DNA of 45,834 nucleotides from Clostridia bacterium (GTDB lineage Bacteria > Bacillota > Clostridia > Christensenellales > Borkfalkiaceae). The stretch covers positions 1-45,834 of the forward strand of contig JAFTKX010000061.1 of assembly GCA_017453045.1 (NCBI GenBank). Direction: 5' to 3'. Position 1 is the first letter of the stretch, and the number at the start of each line of letters is the position of its first letter. Below, in pieces: positions 15,551 to 23,032 of this stretch. Under the pieces are notes generated by a model. The model saw nothing but the letters and a program-made list of their open reading frames with translations, searched no databases and was not told the DNA's origin. The translations under genes and the position numbers were made by a program.

Positions 15551-15592
15551 CTAACCTTCTTTACGATGCGACCTTAGTAGTGAATTTTTCAT
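15551..15592 (-). CDS. Mini-ORF (13 codons) with strong ribosome site
   Basis: MKNSLLRSHRKEG, preceded by an AGGAGG 10 nt before the ATG. The composition is basic. Upstream at 15631-15639 an even shorter frame, ATG AAC TAA, has its own GAGGAG site. The series of good ribosome sites on almost no coding sequence is the notable point. Confidence 0.4.
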   Translation of the reverse strand: MKNSLLRSHRKEG

Positions 15593-15663
15593 AATTTCTT
15601 TACCTCCTATAAGTCGAATTTTTAAAGAAATTAGTTCATGGGTCTTCTCCTCGCTTTTTTATC

Positions 15664-15702
15664 GGCGATCTCTGCCTTCCGATATCCCATCGGTACATCG
15701 CC
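15664..15702 (-). ncRNA. Structured 5' leader element
   Basis: Starting ~15 nt after the predicted transcription start, GGCGAT...ATCGCC forms an outer stem enclosing the hairpin CCGAT-GGGAT-ATCGG and an unpaired AAGGCAGAG. It then leads into the first ribosome site. The compact shape looks riboswitch- or protein-binding-like, but it matches no class I know. Confidence 0.45.
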
Positions 15703-15721
15703 TTTCGCTTTTTCTGGCTTT

Positions 15722-15750
15722 ATTATAACCGACGACGAGCCAAATGTCAA
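15722..15750 (-). promoter_or_regulatory. Consensus promoter of the orphan transcription unit
   Basis: On the minus strand TTGACA (15750-15745), exactly 17 nt, TATAAT (15727-15722): a perfect sigma-A match. Confidence 0.88.
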
Positions 15751-15765
15751 TACCAAAGTTCGCTT

Positions 15766-15780
15766 TTTCACATTGTGAAA
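15766..15780. promoter_or_regulatory. Palindromic operator between divergent promoters
   Basis: TTTCACATTGTGAAA is a 15-bp perfect palindrome around one central base. It lies between the two divergent consensus promoters, 16-30 nt from each -35. Confidence 0.5.
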
Positions 15781-15795
15781 TTTTTAAAAAACCTA

Positions 15796-15824
15796 TTGAC
15801 AAGACGGCCTTTTCGTGTTATATT
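15796..15824 (+). promoter_or_regulatory. Divergent plus-strand promoter
   Basis: TTGACA (15796-15801), a 17-nt spacer and TATATT (15819-15824). The predicted start is at ~15831, right at a hairpin. Confidence 0.7.
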
Positions 15825-15834
15825 TAATGCGTTG

Positions 15835-15857
15835 GGGCTTACGAGAGCCCTTTTGTT
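15835..15857 (+). terminator. Early hairpin directly after the plus-strand promoter
   Basis: GGGCT-TACGAG-AGCCC followed by TTTTGTT begins within ~5 nt of the predicted start. It would stop the transcript after ~25 nt, or act as an attenuator. Confidence 0.45.
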
Positions 15858-15899
15858 ATATTATATGATTATGGAAACTTTTTTAGTTCTATAAATTTT

Positions 15900-15932
15900 G
15901 CGCCGAGCGAAAATTCGCTCGGCGCTTTCATT
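15900..15932. terminator. Terminator at the end of the deo operon
   Basis: A 12-bp stem GCGCCGAGCGAA/TTCGCTCGGCGC. The T-rich side (TTTCATTTTATT) is on the plus strand; on the minus strand it closes the deo operon. Confidence 0.75.
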
Positions 15933-17234
15933 TTATTCTATCCTTGCTAATATAAGTTGCCTTTTTATAGGTTTATCGTCGGAGATAAATGTAGATGACA
16001 ATAAAATTTGCTCTGCTTTTTCAAATAAAGCATCATCACTCGCAAAAAGAGTTGCTATAATTTCCCCTTTTTCTACTTTATCGCCCGTCTTTTTATTTAA
16101 AATAATGCCTGCCGAGTAATCAATTTTATCACCGACTTTATTTCGTCCTGCGCCAAGCGTTAAAGCCGAAAGACCGTAACCTTCGGTATTTACCTTATTT
16201 ATATAACCGCTCGACTTAGCCTTTACAAAACGCGAATATTTTGCAGTCGGCAACAACGTTTCGTCGTCAACCACTCGCTCGTCGCCACCTTGCGCCTTTA
16301 TCATATCTTTAAGAGTTTTTAGCGCTTTTCCACTTGAAATAGAGTCTTTTACAAGAGTTTCGCAAGTTTTTCTATCCCCTTTACCCGAAAGATAAAGCAT
16401 TTCAACCGCTAAGGCTATGCAAACTTCTAAAAGGTCTTTTTCACCGTTGCCTTTAAGGGTTTGCACGGCTTCGTTAACTTCTAAAGCGTTGCCGATTGCT
16501 TTGCCGAGCGGTATATCCATATCCGTGATAAGCGCAACCGTCTTTTTACCCGCGTTTTTGCCTATACCTACCATAATTTCGGCAAGTTCTTTGCTTTTTG
16601 CGTCTGTTTTCATAAACGAACCGCTACCCGTTTTAACGTCCAAGACTATTACGTCGTCGTCAGCGGCGAGTTTTTTACCCATAATGCTCGACGCTATAAG
16701 CGACATACTGTCAACGGTAGCCGTAACGTCGCGAAGGGCGTAAAGTTTTTTATCCGCAGGGGCTAAATCGGCGCTTTGACCGACGATACAAACGCCTATT
16801 TCGTTTACTATTTTTATAAACTCGTCTTTTGGTAGGTCCACTTTAAAATTAGGAATAGACTCAAGTTTGTCAACGGTTCCGCCCGTATGCCCAAGCCCAC
16901 GCCCACTCATTTTTGCAACCTTAACGCCTAAACTTGCAACGATAGGCGCGACGATTAAACTCGTTTTATCTCCAACGCCTCCCGTTGAGTGTTTGTCGGC
17001 TCTTATACCTTTAACGCCCGAAAAATCTAATACTTCGCCCGAATTTCTTATCGCTAAAGTAAGATTAGTCGTTTCTTCTAAACTCATACCCTTAAAGTAT
17101 ATAGCCATACAAAGCGCGGACGCTTGATAATCGGCAATCTCGCCTTTTACGTAACCCGAAACGAAAAAATCTATTTCTTCTTTTGAAAGAGAAAGCCCGT
17201 CTCTTTTCTTTTTTATAATATCATAAATTCTCAT
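15933..17234 (-). CDS. pdp: Pyrimidine-nucleoside phosphorylase
   Basis: 433 residues, the usual length for PyNP/thymidine phosphorylase. It has the family's N-terminal YDIIKKKRDG, the phosphate-binding KHSTGGVGDKTSL (~80-92), SGRGLGHTGGTVDKLE (~110-125), VKTGSGSFMK and the C-terminal GYGLSALTLGAGR region. It splits thymidine, uridine and their deoxy forms into base and (deoxy)ribose-1-phosphate. Last gene of the deo operon, 29 nt after deoD. deoA would also be an acceptable name. Confidence 0.95.
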   Translation of the reverse strand: MRIYDIIKKKRDGLSLSKEEIDFFVSGYVKGEIADYQASALCMAIYFKGMSLEETTNLTLAIRNSGEVLDFSGVKGIRADKHSTGGVGDKTSLIVAPIVASLGVKVAKMSGRGLGHTGGTVDKLESIPNFKVDLPKDEFIKIVNEIGVCIVGQSADLAPADKKLYALRDVTATVDSMSLIASSIMGKKLAADDDVIVLDVKTGSGSFMKTDAKSKELAEIMVGIGKNAGKKTVALITDMDIPLGKAIGNALEVNEAVQTLKGNGEKDLLEVCIALAVEMLYLSGKGDRKTCETLVKDSISSGKALKTLKDMIKAQGGDERVVDDETLLPTAKYSRFVKAKSSGYINKVNTEGYGLSALTLGAGRNKVGDKIDYSAGIILNKKTGDKVEKGEIIATLFASDDALFEKAEQILLSSTFISDDKPIKRQLILARIE

Positions 17235-17263
17235 TTTTTATTCAATAATCGACTTATAGGCTG

Positions 17264-17974
17264 TTATTCTGCTATTTCAAGCGCAATTTCCATCATTTGA
17301 TTAAATGATTTTTCACGCTCGATTGCGGTTGTGTTTTCCTCGGGATAAATAAACGAATCGCTAACGGTAAGTATTGCCAAAGCGTTTTTAGAAAGCCTTG
17401 CAGCGTTCATATACAGCGCGCCCGCTTCCATTTCCACGCCTAAAACACCCATCTTTGCCCAGTCAAGCCCAGAGTTAGAATCGTCGTAAAAAGTGTCCGA
17501 CGATAAAATATTTCCAACTTTAAAATTCACGCCTTTTTTCTCGGTTTCTTCAACTGCTTTTTTAAGAAGATTATAACTTGCGATAGGCGCAAAAACACCC
17601 GGCAAACGATACTGCGACGAATAGTTGCCATTAGTACACGCGCCCATAGCGATTATTATATCCCTTGCGTGTAAGTCCTTGTCAAAACTACCGCAAGAAC
17701 CTACTCTAATTATATTTTCAACGCCGTAAAAAGCAAAGAGTTCATAAGAATAAATACCGATTGACGGCTGTCCCATACCCGACGCCATAACCGAAACTCT
17801 TTTTCCTTTATAGTAACCCGTATAACCTTTTATTCCCCTTACGTCGTTTACGAGTTTGTAATCGGTAAGGTAAGTTTTTGCGATATATTCAGCGCGCTTT
17901 GGATCGCCCGGCATTAAAACCGTCTTTGCGAAATCGCCTAATTTTGCTTCAATATGTGGGGTCGGAACTGCCAT
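17264..17974 (-). CDS. deoD: Purine-nucleoside phosphorylase, DeoD type
   Basis: 236 residues. Family motifs: [45 protein letters not shown] and ILTVSDS. It is the hexameric bacterial type, cleaving (deoxy)adenosine, guanosine and inosine with phosphate. AAAGGAGAGAGATTACG precedes the ATG, which lies inside the end of deoC (26-bp overlap), so the two are coupled. Confidence 0.96.
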   Translation of the reverse strand: MAVPTPHIEAKLGDFAKTVLMPGDPKRAEYIAKTYLTDYKLVNDVRGIKGYTGYYKGKRVSVMASGMGQPSIGIYSYELFAFYGVENIIRVGSCGSFDKDLHARDIIIAMGACTNGNYSSQYRLPGVFAPIASYNLLKKAVEETEKKGVNFKVGNILSSDTFYDDSNSGLDWAKMGVLGVEMEAGALYMNAARLSKNALAILTVSDSFIYPEENTTAIEREKSFNQMMEIALEIAE

Positions 17975-18629
17975 CGTAATCTCTCTCCTTTACTGCTTTT
18001 ACTACCTTACTCGTGCCAAGCCTATCCGCGCCGAGCGCTACAAATTTTTCAGCGTCGGCAAGCGTTTGTATACCGCCTGCCGCTTTTATTTTTACGCCCT
18101 TTCCTACGTGCTTTTTAAATAGCATTACATCTTCAAAAGTCGCGCCATAAGTCGAAAAACCCGTAGAAGTCTTAATAAAATCGGCTTTAGCGTCAGTTAC
18201 GATTTGGCACGCTTTTATTTTTTCTTCTTCGGTTAAAAGACAGGTTTCGACGATAACTTTAAGCACTCTATTCCCACACGCGCCTTTAAGGTTTTTTATC
18301 TCGTCTAAAACGTAATCGTAGTCGCCCGACTTTAACTTGCCGATATTTATAACCATATCAATTTCGTCAGCGCCTTTTTTAATTGCGTCAAGAGTTTCAA
18401 AAACCTTGCAAGCCGTAGTCGCGTAGCCGTTTGGAAAGCCTATTACCGTGCAAATTTTAAGCCTATCGCCTACGTAATTTTTAGAAAATTCAACGTGGCA
18501 CGGGGCTAAACACACCGACGCTACGCCGTACTTTATTCCGTCGTCTAAAACTGCTTTAATCTCGCTTTCGGTTGCGGTAACCGACAAAAGAGTGTGGTCG
18601 CATTTTGATAGTATTTCTTTTATATCCAT
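17949..18629 (-). CDS. deoC: Deoxyribose-phosphate aldolase
   Basis: 226 residues, class I aldolase. Motifs: [62 protein letters not shown], the Schiff-base lysine in [14 protein letters not shown] and the KAAGGIQT lysine. It turns deoxyribose-5-phosphate into glyceraldehyde-3-phosphate and acetaldehyde. The ATG at 18629 is chosen for GTAGGAGAATAAAT upstream; the six codons further upstream cover the ribosome site. First gene of the operon. No deoB (phosphopentomutase) is present in the window. Confidence 0.95.
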   Translation of the reverse strand: MDIKEILSKCDHTLLSVTATESEIKAVLDDGIKYGVASVCLAPCHVEFSKNYVGDRLKICTVIGFPNGYATTACKVFETLDAIKKGADEIDMVINIGKLKSGDYDYVLDEIKNLKGACGNRVLKVIVETCLLTEEEKIKACQIVTDAKADFIKTSTGFSTYGATFEDVMLFKKHVGKGVKIKAAGGIQTLADAEKFVALGADRLGTSKVVKAVKERDYDGSSDPTY

Positions 18630-18650
18630 ATTTATTCTCCTACGCAAAAT

Positions 18651-18679
18651 AGTTTAACACAAAACGTTGGTCTTTTCAA
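18651..18679 (-). promoter_or_regulatory. deo operon promoter
   Basis: On the minus strand TTGAAA (18679-18674), 17 nt, TAAACT (18656-18651). Confidence 0.7.
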
Positions 18680-18706
18680 GGGTTTTTGTAAATTTGCGAT
18701 AACTAA

Positions 18707-18732
18707 AGGCGAACCAAATTTTCGGTTCGCCT
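18707..18732. terminator. Terminator after the ABC transporter operon
   Basis: A 9-bp stem AGGCGAACC/GGTTCGCCT, 7 nt past the last permease stop and just upstream of the deo promoter. Confidence 0.75.
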
Positions 18733-18738
18733 AAAACG

Positions 18739-19551
18739 TTATACTAAACTCGTTTTCTTTAAAATTAAATTACTTACAGCGCCTAAACCTACGCAAAACA
18801 GAGTTCCGCCTGCTAAAGATAATATTACGTGAAGCGCGTTAGCGTCAAGCGGACTTACCATAGGCGCAATATTAAAGAGAAACATCCCAACGCCTAACGA
18901 AAGCAAAATAGAAAGCCAAAGTCTTTGCTTTGCAATAACGCTCATCACAAGGAAAATAGCGACGAAAATACTAACGAGTATCATTTTCGATATTACGCAA
19001 GCGAGCAAATTCGCCCAATTAAAACCTTGCATTTCAAAGGAAAGTCCCGAGATTTTTCCACCTATTAAAGCGCCTATCACGAAAGCCAAAATCATCATTG
19101 CTCCGCCTACGAAAGTAACGAGCGTTTTAGAAATTACGTAATCGGTTTTGTTTGCTCTTACCGTAAAGAGATTTTTAGAATAACCGCTTCTAAAATCGTC
19201 GGAAACGAAAACGCAAACTAAAACGGCTACGGCAAAGTACATCATATTTATATTACACATACTGACGAGATCCATACTCATCATTGCGGAACTGTCTTGC
19301 CCCGAAGAACTTACCGAGCCTAAAATTTGCCAAACGAAATCAAAACCTTGCATTATAGTTTCGTTTCCGTTTGGGTCTACCGTAACGCTACCGTCCATCA
19401 TAGTAGTCATAACCAAAATCAAAATGGGCACGACTAACGAAATTCCAACCATAATATAGAAAAACGGTATGGTAAACATTCTACGAAAATCAACGTTTAA
19501 CATACTGTCCAACCTTTTGCCAAAGGTGAACTTTTCAAACTTCTTTTCCAC
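18739..19551 (-). CDS. ABC-2 type permease (pair 2)
   Basis: 270 residues with about six hydrophobic helices. The N-terminal MLNVDFRRMFTIPFFYIMVG is the typical start of an ABC-2 permease, followed by a large extracellular loop and VSDDFRSGYSKNLFTVRANK. It is clearly homologous to the permease at 20466-21293 (shared DFYRLFHTPLFYI and GHDYKSGYVKQLFTTHAK at the same positions). It forms an exporter with the ATPase whose stop lies one base before its start. Substrate unknown. Confidence 0.85.
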   Translation of the reverse strand: MEKKFEKFTFGKRLDSMLNVDFRRMFTIPFFYIMVGISLVVPILILVMTTMMDGSVTVDPNGNETIMQGFDFVWQILGSVSSSGQDSSAMMSMDLVSMCNINMMYFAVAVLVCVFVSDDFRSGYSKNLFTVRANKTDYVISKTLVTFVGGAMMILAFVIGALIGGKISGLSFEMQGFNWANLLACVISKMILVSIFVAIFLVMSVIAKQRLWLSILLSLGVGMFLFNIAPMVSPLDANALHVILSLAGGTLFCVGLGAVSNLILKKTSLV

Positions 19552-19552
19552 T

Positions 19553-20455
19553 TTAATTTACCCCCTTTTCTTTCATTAAGTCGATATAATATTCTTCAAG
19601 ACCTATCTTATCGGTTTTTATTTCGATTACGATAAGCCCTAAAGAATACAAATAAGAAACGATTTCTTCAGCATTTTTAGCGTCGTAAACCCTTAAATAA
19701 CCCTGTTCGTCTTCTTCCACACGGCTATAACGAACGCCGAGCAAATTTTTCGTCTTTTGCATATCTAAAGTTTTTAACGCGACGAAGGTACGACAACTTA
19801 AATTTAATTCTTCCGCCGTCATCTCCTTTATCATCTTGCCGTTTCTGACTATTCCGTAGTGGGTTGCAACCTTTTCAAGTTCGCCTAAAATATGCGACGA
19901 AACGACCACGGTTCTTCCGCTACGCGCAATATCTAAAAGCACTTCTCTCATAATTCGCATACCGTCGGCGTCAAGACCGTTGATAGGCTCGTCTAAAACC
20001 AAAAGTTCGGGATTTCCGAGTAGCGCCATTGCAATACCTATACGCTGTTTCATACCGAGCGAGCAGTTTTTGTATTTATTGCCCGCCGCCCCTTCCATAC
20101 GAACGAGAGTTAAAACCTTTCTTATTTCGTCGGCAGGATTTTCTATTGACAAATTTTTCGCCTGTAACATCAAGTTGTTCCAAACGCTGTAATTTGGAAA
20201 ACATCCCGGACTTTCAATCAAAACTCCGACTTTTGCCCTTACGTCTACGTCGGTATAATCTTTTCCGTAAAGTTTTACGCTACCGCCACTTGGATGAATA
20301 AGTCCGCAAATAATTTTTTCGGTTGTAGATTTACCGCTTCCGTTTTCGCCGATAAAACCGTATACGCTACCCATAGGAACGGTCATATTTAAGCCTTTTA
20401 AGGCTTGTTTGTCGCCAAAATTTTTAGTTAAATTTCTAATTTCTATTGCGTTCAT
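19553..20455 (-). CDS. ABC transporter ATP-binding protein (pair 2)
   Basis: 300 residues: Walker A GENGSGKST, signature CSLGMKQR, Walker B LLVLDEPINGLD and switch His in VVVSSHILGELEK. The C-terminal ~80 residues follow the BcrA-like exporter pattern (NAEEIVSYLYSLGLIVIE). It shares MNAIEI and VPMGSVYGFIG with the ATPase at 21296. GGAGAGCAAT precedes the ATG. Confidence 0.92.
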   Translation of the reverse strand: MNAIEIRNLTKNFGDKQALKGLNMTVPMGSVYGFIGENGSGKSTTEKIICGLIHPSGGSVKLYGKDYTDVDVRAKVGVLIESPGCFPNYSVWNNLMLQAKNLSIENPADEIRKVLTLVRMEGAAGNKYKNCSLGMKQRIGIAMALLGNPELLVLDEPINGLDADGMRIMREVLLDIARSGRTVVVSSHILGELEKVATHYGIVRNGKMIKEMTAEELNLSCRTFVALKTLDMQKTKNLLGVRYSRVEEDEQGYLRVYDAKNAEEIVSYLYSLGLIVIEIKTDKIGLEEYYIDLMKEKGVN

Positions 20456-20465
20456 ATTGCTCTCC

Positions 20466-21293
20466 TTAATAAACGTCGCTTCTATATAAGACTAAACTGC
20501 CGACAGCGTTGTATACAACCGCCCAAAAAACCGACGTTAAAAGACATACCAAAGCGTTGACGGCGGTGCTTGAAAGACACGCGAACACCGACGAGCCGTA
20601 TAAAAACAAGTTTAAAACGGGGGTATTGCCTACCATAGCGCCCACGCCGATAACTAATATTCCCGTTCCAAAGAAAAAGGACGACGCGATTGAAATGCCG
20701 AAATATTTTCTGAATATTACGTTTAAGAAAGTGTATAAACTTGCCCAGCCCAAACTCATAAATATCTTGCCTAAAACTGCGAAAATAAGATTTCCTACGT
20801 TTACGGCAAACGAAGTTTGAGTAAGCGCTCCCGCTAAAACCGCGCCCAAAATATACGATATACACATACTCGCCATAGCAAACGCGCAAGCAAGCGTTTT
20901 TGAAATCATATAATCTTCTTTTTTAGCGTGCGTTGTAAAAAGTTGCTTAACGTAACCGCTTTTGTAATCGTGTCCGATAAAGATTGAAACCATTATACCG
21001 CCGAAAATGAAAACCATGTTCATATTAGCGTACTTTTCAATACCCTCAAACCCGTAAATAGGCGTATCCGCTGCGATTGCTTGCCACACGTTTGTAAAAA
21101 GCGGTTGAGTAGGCTCGCCGTTAGGTCCAGTCATATTAGTCATTCCGATAAGCATTGCGGGAATAATTGCCGCTATTGCCAAAAAGATATAAAAAAGCGG
21201 AGTGTGAAAAAGTCTGTAAAAGTCTACGCTGAGCATAGATTTTAAACGTTTAAAAAATGACGGAGATTCAAAAGTGATTTTTTGCTGTGACAT
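20466..21293 (-). CDS. ABC-2 type permease (pair 1)
   Basis: 275 residues, six or so helices, paralogue of the permease at 18739-19551. It lies 2 nt after the upstream ATPase and 10 nt before the next one. Several helices are rich in small residues. It would form the membrane half of the first exporter. Confidence 0.85.
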   Translation of the reverse strand: MSQQKITFESPSFFKRLKSMLSVDFYRLFHTPLFYIFLAIAAIIPAMLIGMTNMTGPNGEPTQPLFTNVWQAIAADTPIYGFEGIEKYANMNMVFIFGGIMVSIFIGHDYKSGYVKQLFTTHAKKEDYMISKTLACAFAMASMCISYILGAVLAGALTQTSFAVNVGNLIFAVLGKIFMSLGWASLYTFLNVIFRKYFGISIASSFFFGTGILVIGVGAMVGNTPVLNLFLYGSSVFACLSSTAVNALVCLLTSVFWAVVYNAVGSLVLYRSDVY

Positions 21294-21295
21294 TT

Positions 21296-22195
21296 TTATT
21301 TTCCCCCTTTACTCATAAGTTGAACGTAATATTCTTCAAGCCCTACTCTGTTCTTTCTAACTTCGCTAACGACGTGTCCGCTTTTTAAAAGCGTTTCGAC
21401 AATCGTTTCGGTTTGGTCAACGTCGTAAACGCGAAGATATCCGTCTTCCACTTTAACGTTTGTAAATTTTGCTTTAAGCGCTTTTTCTGCGCCTTGCATA
21501 TCCGCAGTTTTTAAAGAAACGAAAACCCTTGCTCTCGATTCCATTTCTTTGGCGCTTATCTCTTGTATCATTTGACCTTGCTTAATTATTCCGTAATGCG
21601 TTGCTATTTTTTCAAGTTCTCCCAAAATATGCGACGAAATAAGTACGGTACATCCGTAGGTTTTGGTAATATCAACCAAAATTTCTCTCATAATTCGCAT
21701 ACCGTCGGTATCAAGACCGTTTATCGGCTCGTCTAAAATTAAAAGAGAGGGACTGCCAAGTAACGCCATAGCAATTCCGATACGCTGTTTCATACCGAGC
21801 GAACAACTTTTAAATTTTATATTGATAGAGTCTTCCATCCTGACGATTTTTAAAACCCTGTGGATTTCTTCGTCGATATTTTCAAGCCCCAAATTGAGCG
21901 CTTGCATTTTAAGGTTTGCATATATGCTTGAAGACGGAAAACAACCCGCGTTTTCTATAAGCGCGCCTACCCTAACCCTTACGCCTGCGTCCGTGTACTC
22001 TTTGCCGAAAAGTTTTATCTCGCCGGAATCTGCAACGAGATGTCCGCAAATCAACTTTTCAGTAGTCGATTTACCACTACCGTTTTCACCAATAAAGCCG
22101 TAAATACTGCCCATCGGAACGGTCATATTGAAATTTTTTAAAGCGTACATACCGCGGAAACTTTTTGATAAATTTTTAATTTCAATAGCGTTCAT
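21296..22195 (-). CDS. ABC transporter ATP-binding protein (pair 1)
   Basis: 299 residues from MNAIEIKNL. This start is chosen because AAAGGAGAG lies 6 nt upstream and it aligns with the start of the paralogue; the frame is open for 59 more codons but that part is AT-rich leader. Walker A GENGSGKST, signature CSLGMKQR, Walker B LLILDEPINGLD and SSHILGELEK are present. First gene of a four-gene operon. Confidence 0.92.
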   Translation of the reverse strand: MNAIEIKNLSKSFRGMYALKNFNMTVPMGSIYGFIGENGSGKSTTEKLICGHLVADSGEIKLFGKEYTDAGVRVRVGALIENAGCFPSSSIYANLKMQALNLGLENIDEEIHRVLKIVRMEDSINIKFKSCSLGMKQRIGIAMALLGSPSLLILDEPINGLDTDGMRIMREILVDITKTYGCTVLISSHILGELEKIATHYGIIKQGQMIQEISAKEMESRARVFVSLKTADMQGAEKALKAKFTNVKVEDGYLRVYDVDQTETIVETLLKSGHVVSEVRKNRVGLEEYYVQLMSKGGK

Positions 22196-22246
22196 ATTTC
22201 TCTCCTTTTTTATTAGGTTATATCCAAACTCGCAACTGATATTCAA

Positions 22247-22252
22247 ATTATA
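22247..22252 (-). promoter_or_regulatory. -10 element of the ABC operon
   Basis: TATAAT on the minus strand, ~52 nt before the start. No convincing -35 was found. Confidence 0.4.
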
Positions 22253-22389
22253 CGACAACGATATTTGAAATAAATTAAACAATCTTTTATATGAAGTAAT
22301 TGTTTTGTTAATTTTTTGTAAACGAAAAGCCGTTGCAATAGGTTTAATTAAAAAACATTTAATCATGACCATCAGTTAAATTGGTTGTT

Positions 22390-22799
22390 TAATGCAACCC
22401 TTTAAGTGTGTGTTACTTGCAACGTCTTAAGACGTTCGAAAAGTTTATAAACTGCAATTGTTTTCACGAAAGCATCTACAAGTTGCTGTATTTTTATAAA
22501 ATTAAGGCTTCTCCTTGAGGCTGAGTAGGCGCTAAGCAAACTATTTATAATAGTTTGTGCCTACGAAATGAGCAAGGACATTTTCCAGTCCGAGCGTTGA
22601 CCGAAAGCGAAGACTTTCCTTACTTCGCTTGAGAACGGCTCCGACGTTAGTCGGTGGTGGTGTTCATTTTACTACTAATCTACGCTTGAAAATACTCTTT
22701 TCCCCACCTCATCCACCGCAAGCGGTCCCCCTTCCCCTCAAGGTGAAGGCTTTATCTAAAAATTTTATACTACCACCTCTATTGGTGGTTAATTTCCAC
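22390..22799. repeat. ~410-bp composite hairpin repeat (right copy, inverted)
   Basis: Reverse complement of the blocks at 14728-15211. From the left: AACGTCTTAAGACGTT (22421-22436), CTTGAGGCTGAGTAGGCG, the long CGCTAAGCAAACTATTTATA stem, CCGACGTTAGTCGG and the CCGCAAGCGGTCCCC block, ending ATTGGTGGTTAATTTCCAC. No gene is present from 22253 to 23032. Confidence 0.85.
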
Positions 22800-22900
22800 T
22801 AAAGGCTACAATAGAAAAAGGGACGAACACGATAGACCTTGTTGGTCTTTGTGGTCACCCCTTTGAAACAATATCGCGCTTTTGCGGTTATACCTTTAAA
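22800..22900. repeat. Structured repeat, copy C
   Basis: It carries the apical hairpin GACC-TTGTT-GGTC inside AAAGGG/CCCTTT, with outer arms TAAAGGCTA and TATACCTTTA. Tandem with copy D. Confidence 0.6.
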
Positions 22901-22908
22901 CTCGTTTA

Positions 22909-23030
22909 AAGCCGTAGATACAAGCAAGACAAGGCTCAAAAAGCGATAGTGGATAGGATAGACCTTGTTGGTCATCCTAATCACTATCGCTTTTTAGAAA
23001 CGAAGTATTGCGCCGTATATACGGCTTTAA
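22909..23030. repeat. Structured repeat, copy D
   Basis: The outer arms GCCGTAGATAC/GTATATACGGC pair. The inner stem AAAAAGCGATAGTG/CACTATCGCTTTTT is a perfect 14 bp. The apical hairpin is identical to copy B. It shares GATACAAG, AGACAAGGCTC and GAAGTAT with copy B while both stems differ in sequence. Confidence 0.75.
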
Positions 23031-23032
23031 AA

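Noticed and set aside
20482-20889. 135-codon minus-strand frame inside the permease
   Set aside because: It is an alternate-frame shadow rich in Arg, Phe and Tyr; the permease frame has clear homology to its paralogue.
22799-22984. 61-codon minus-strand frame
   Set aside because: It lies inside two structured repeats, lacks a ribosome site and its sequence follows the stems.
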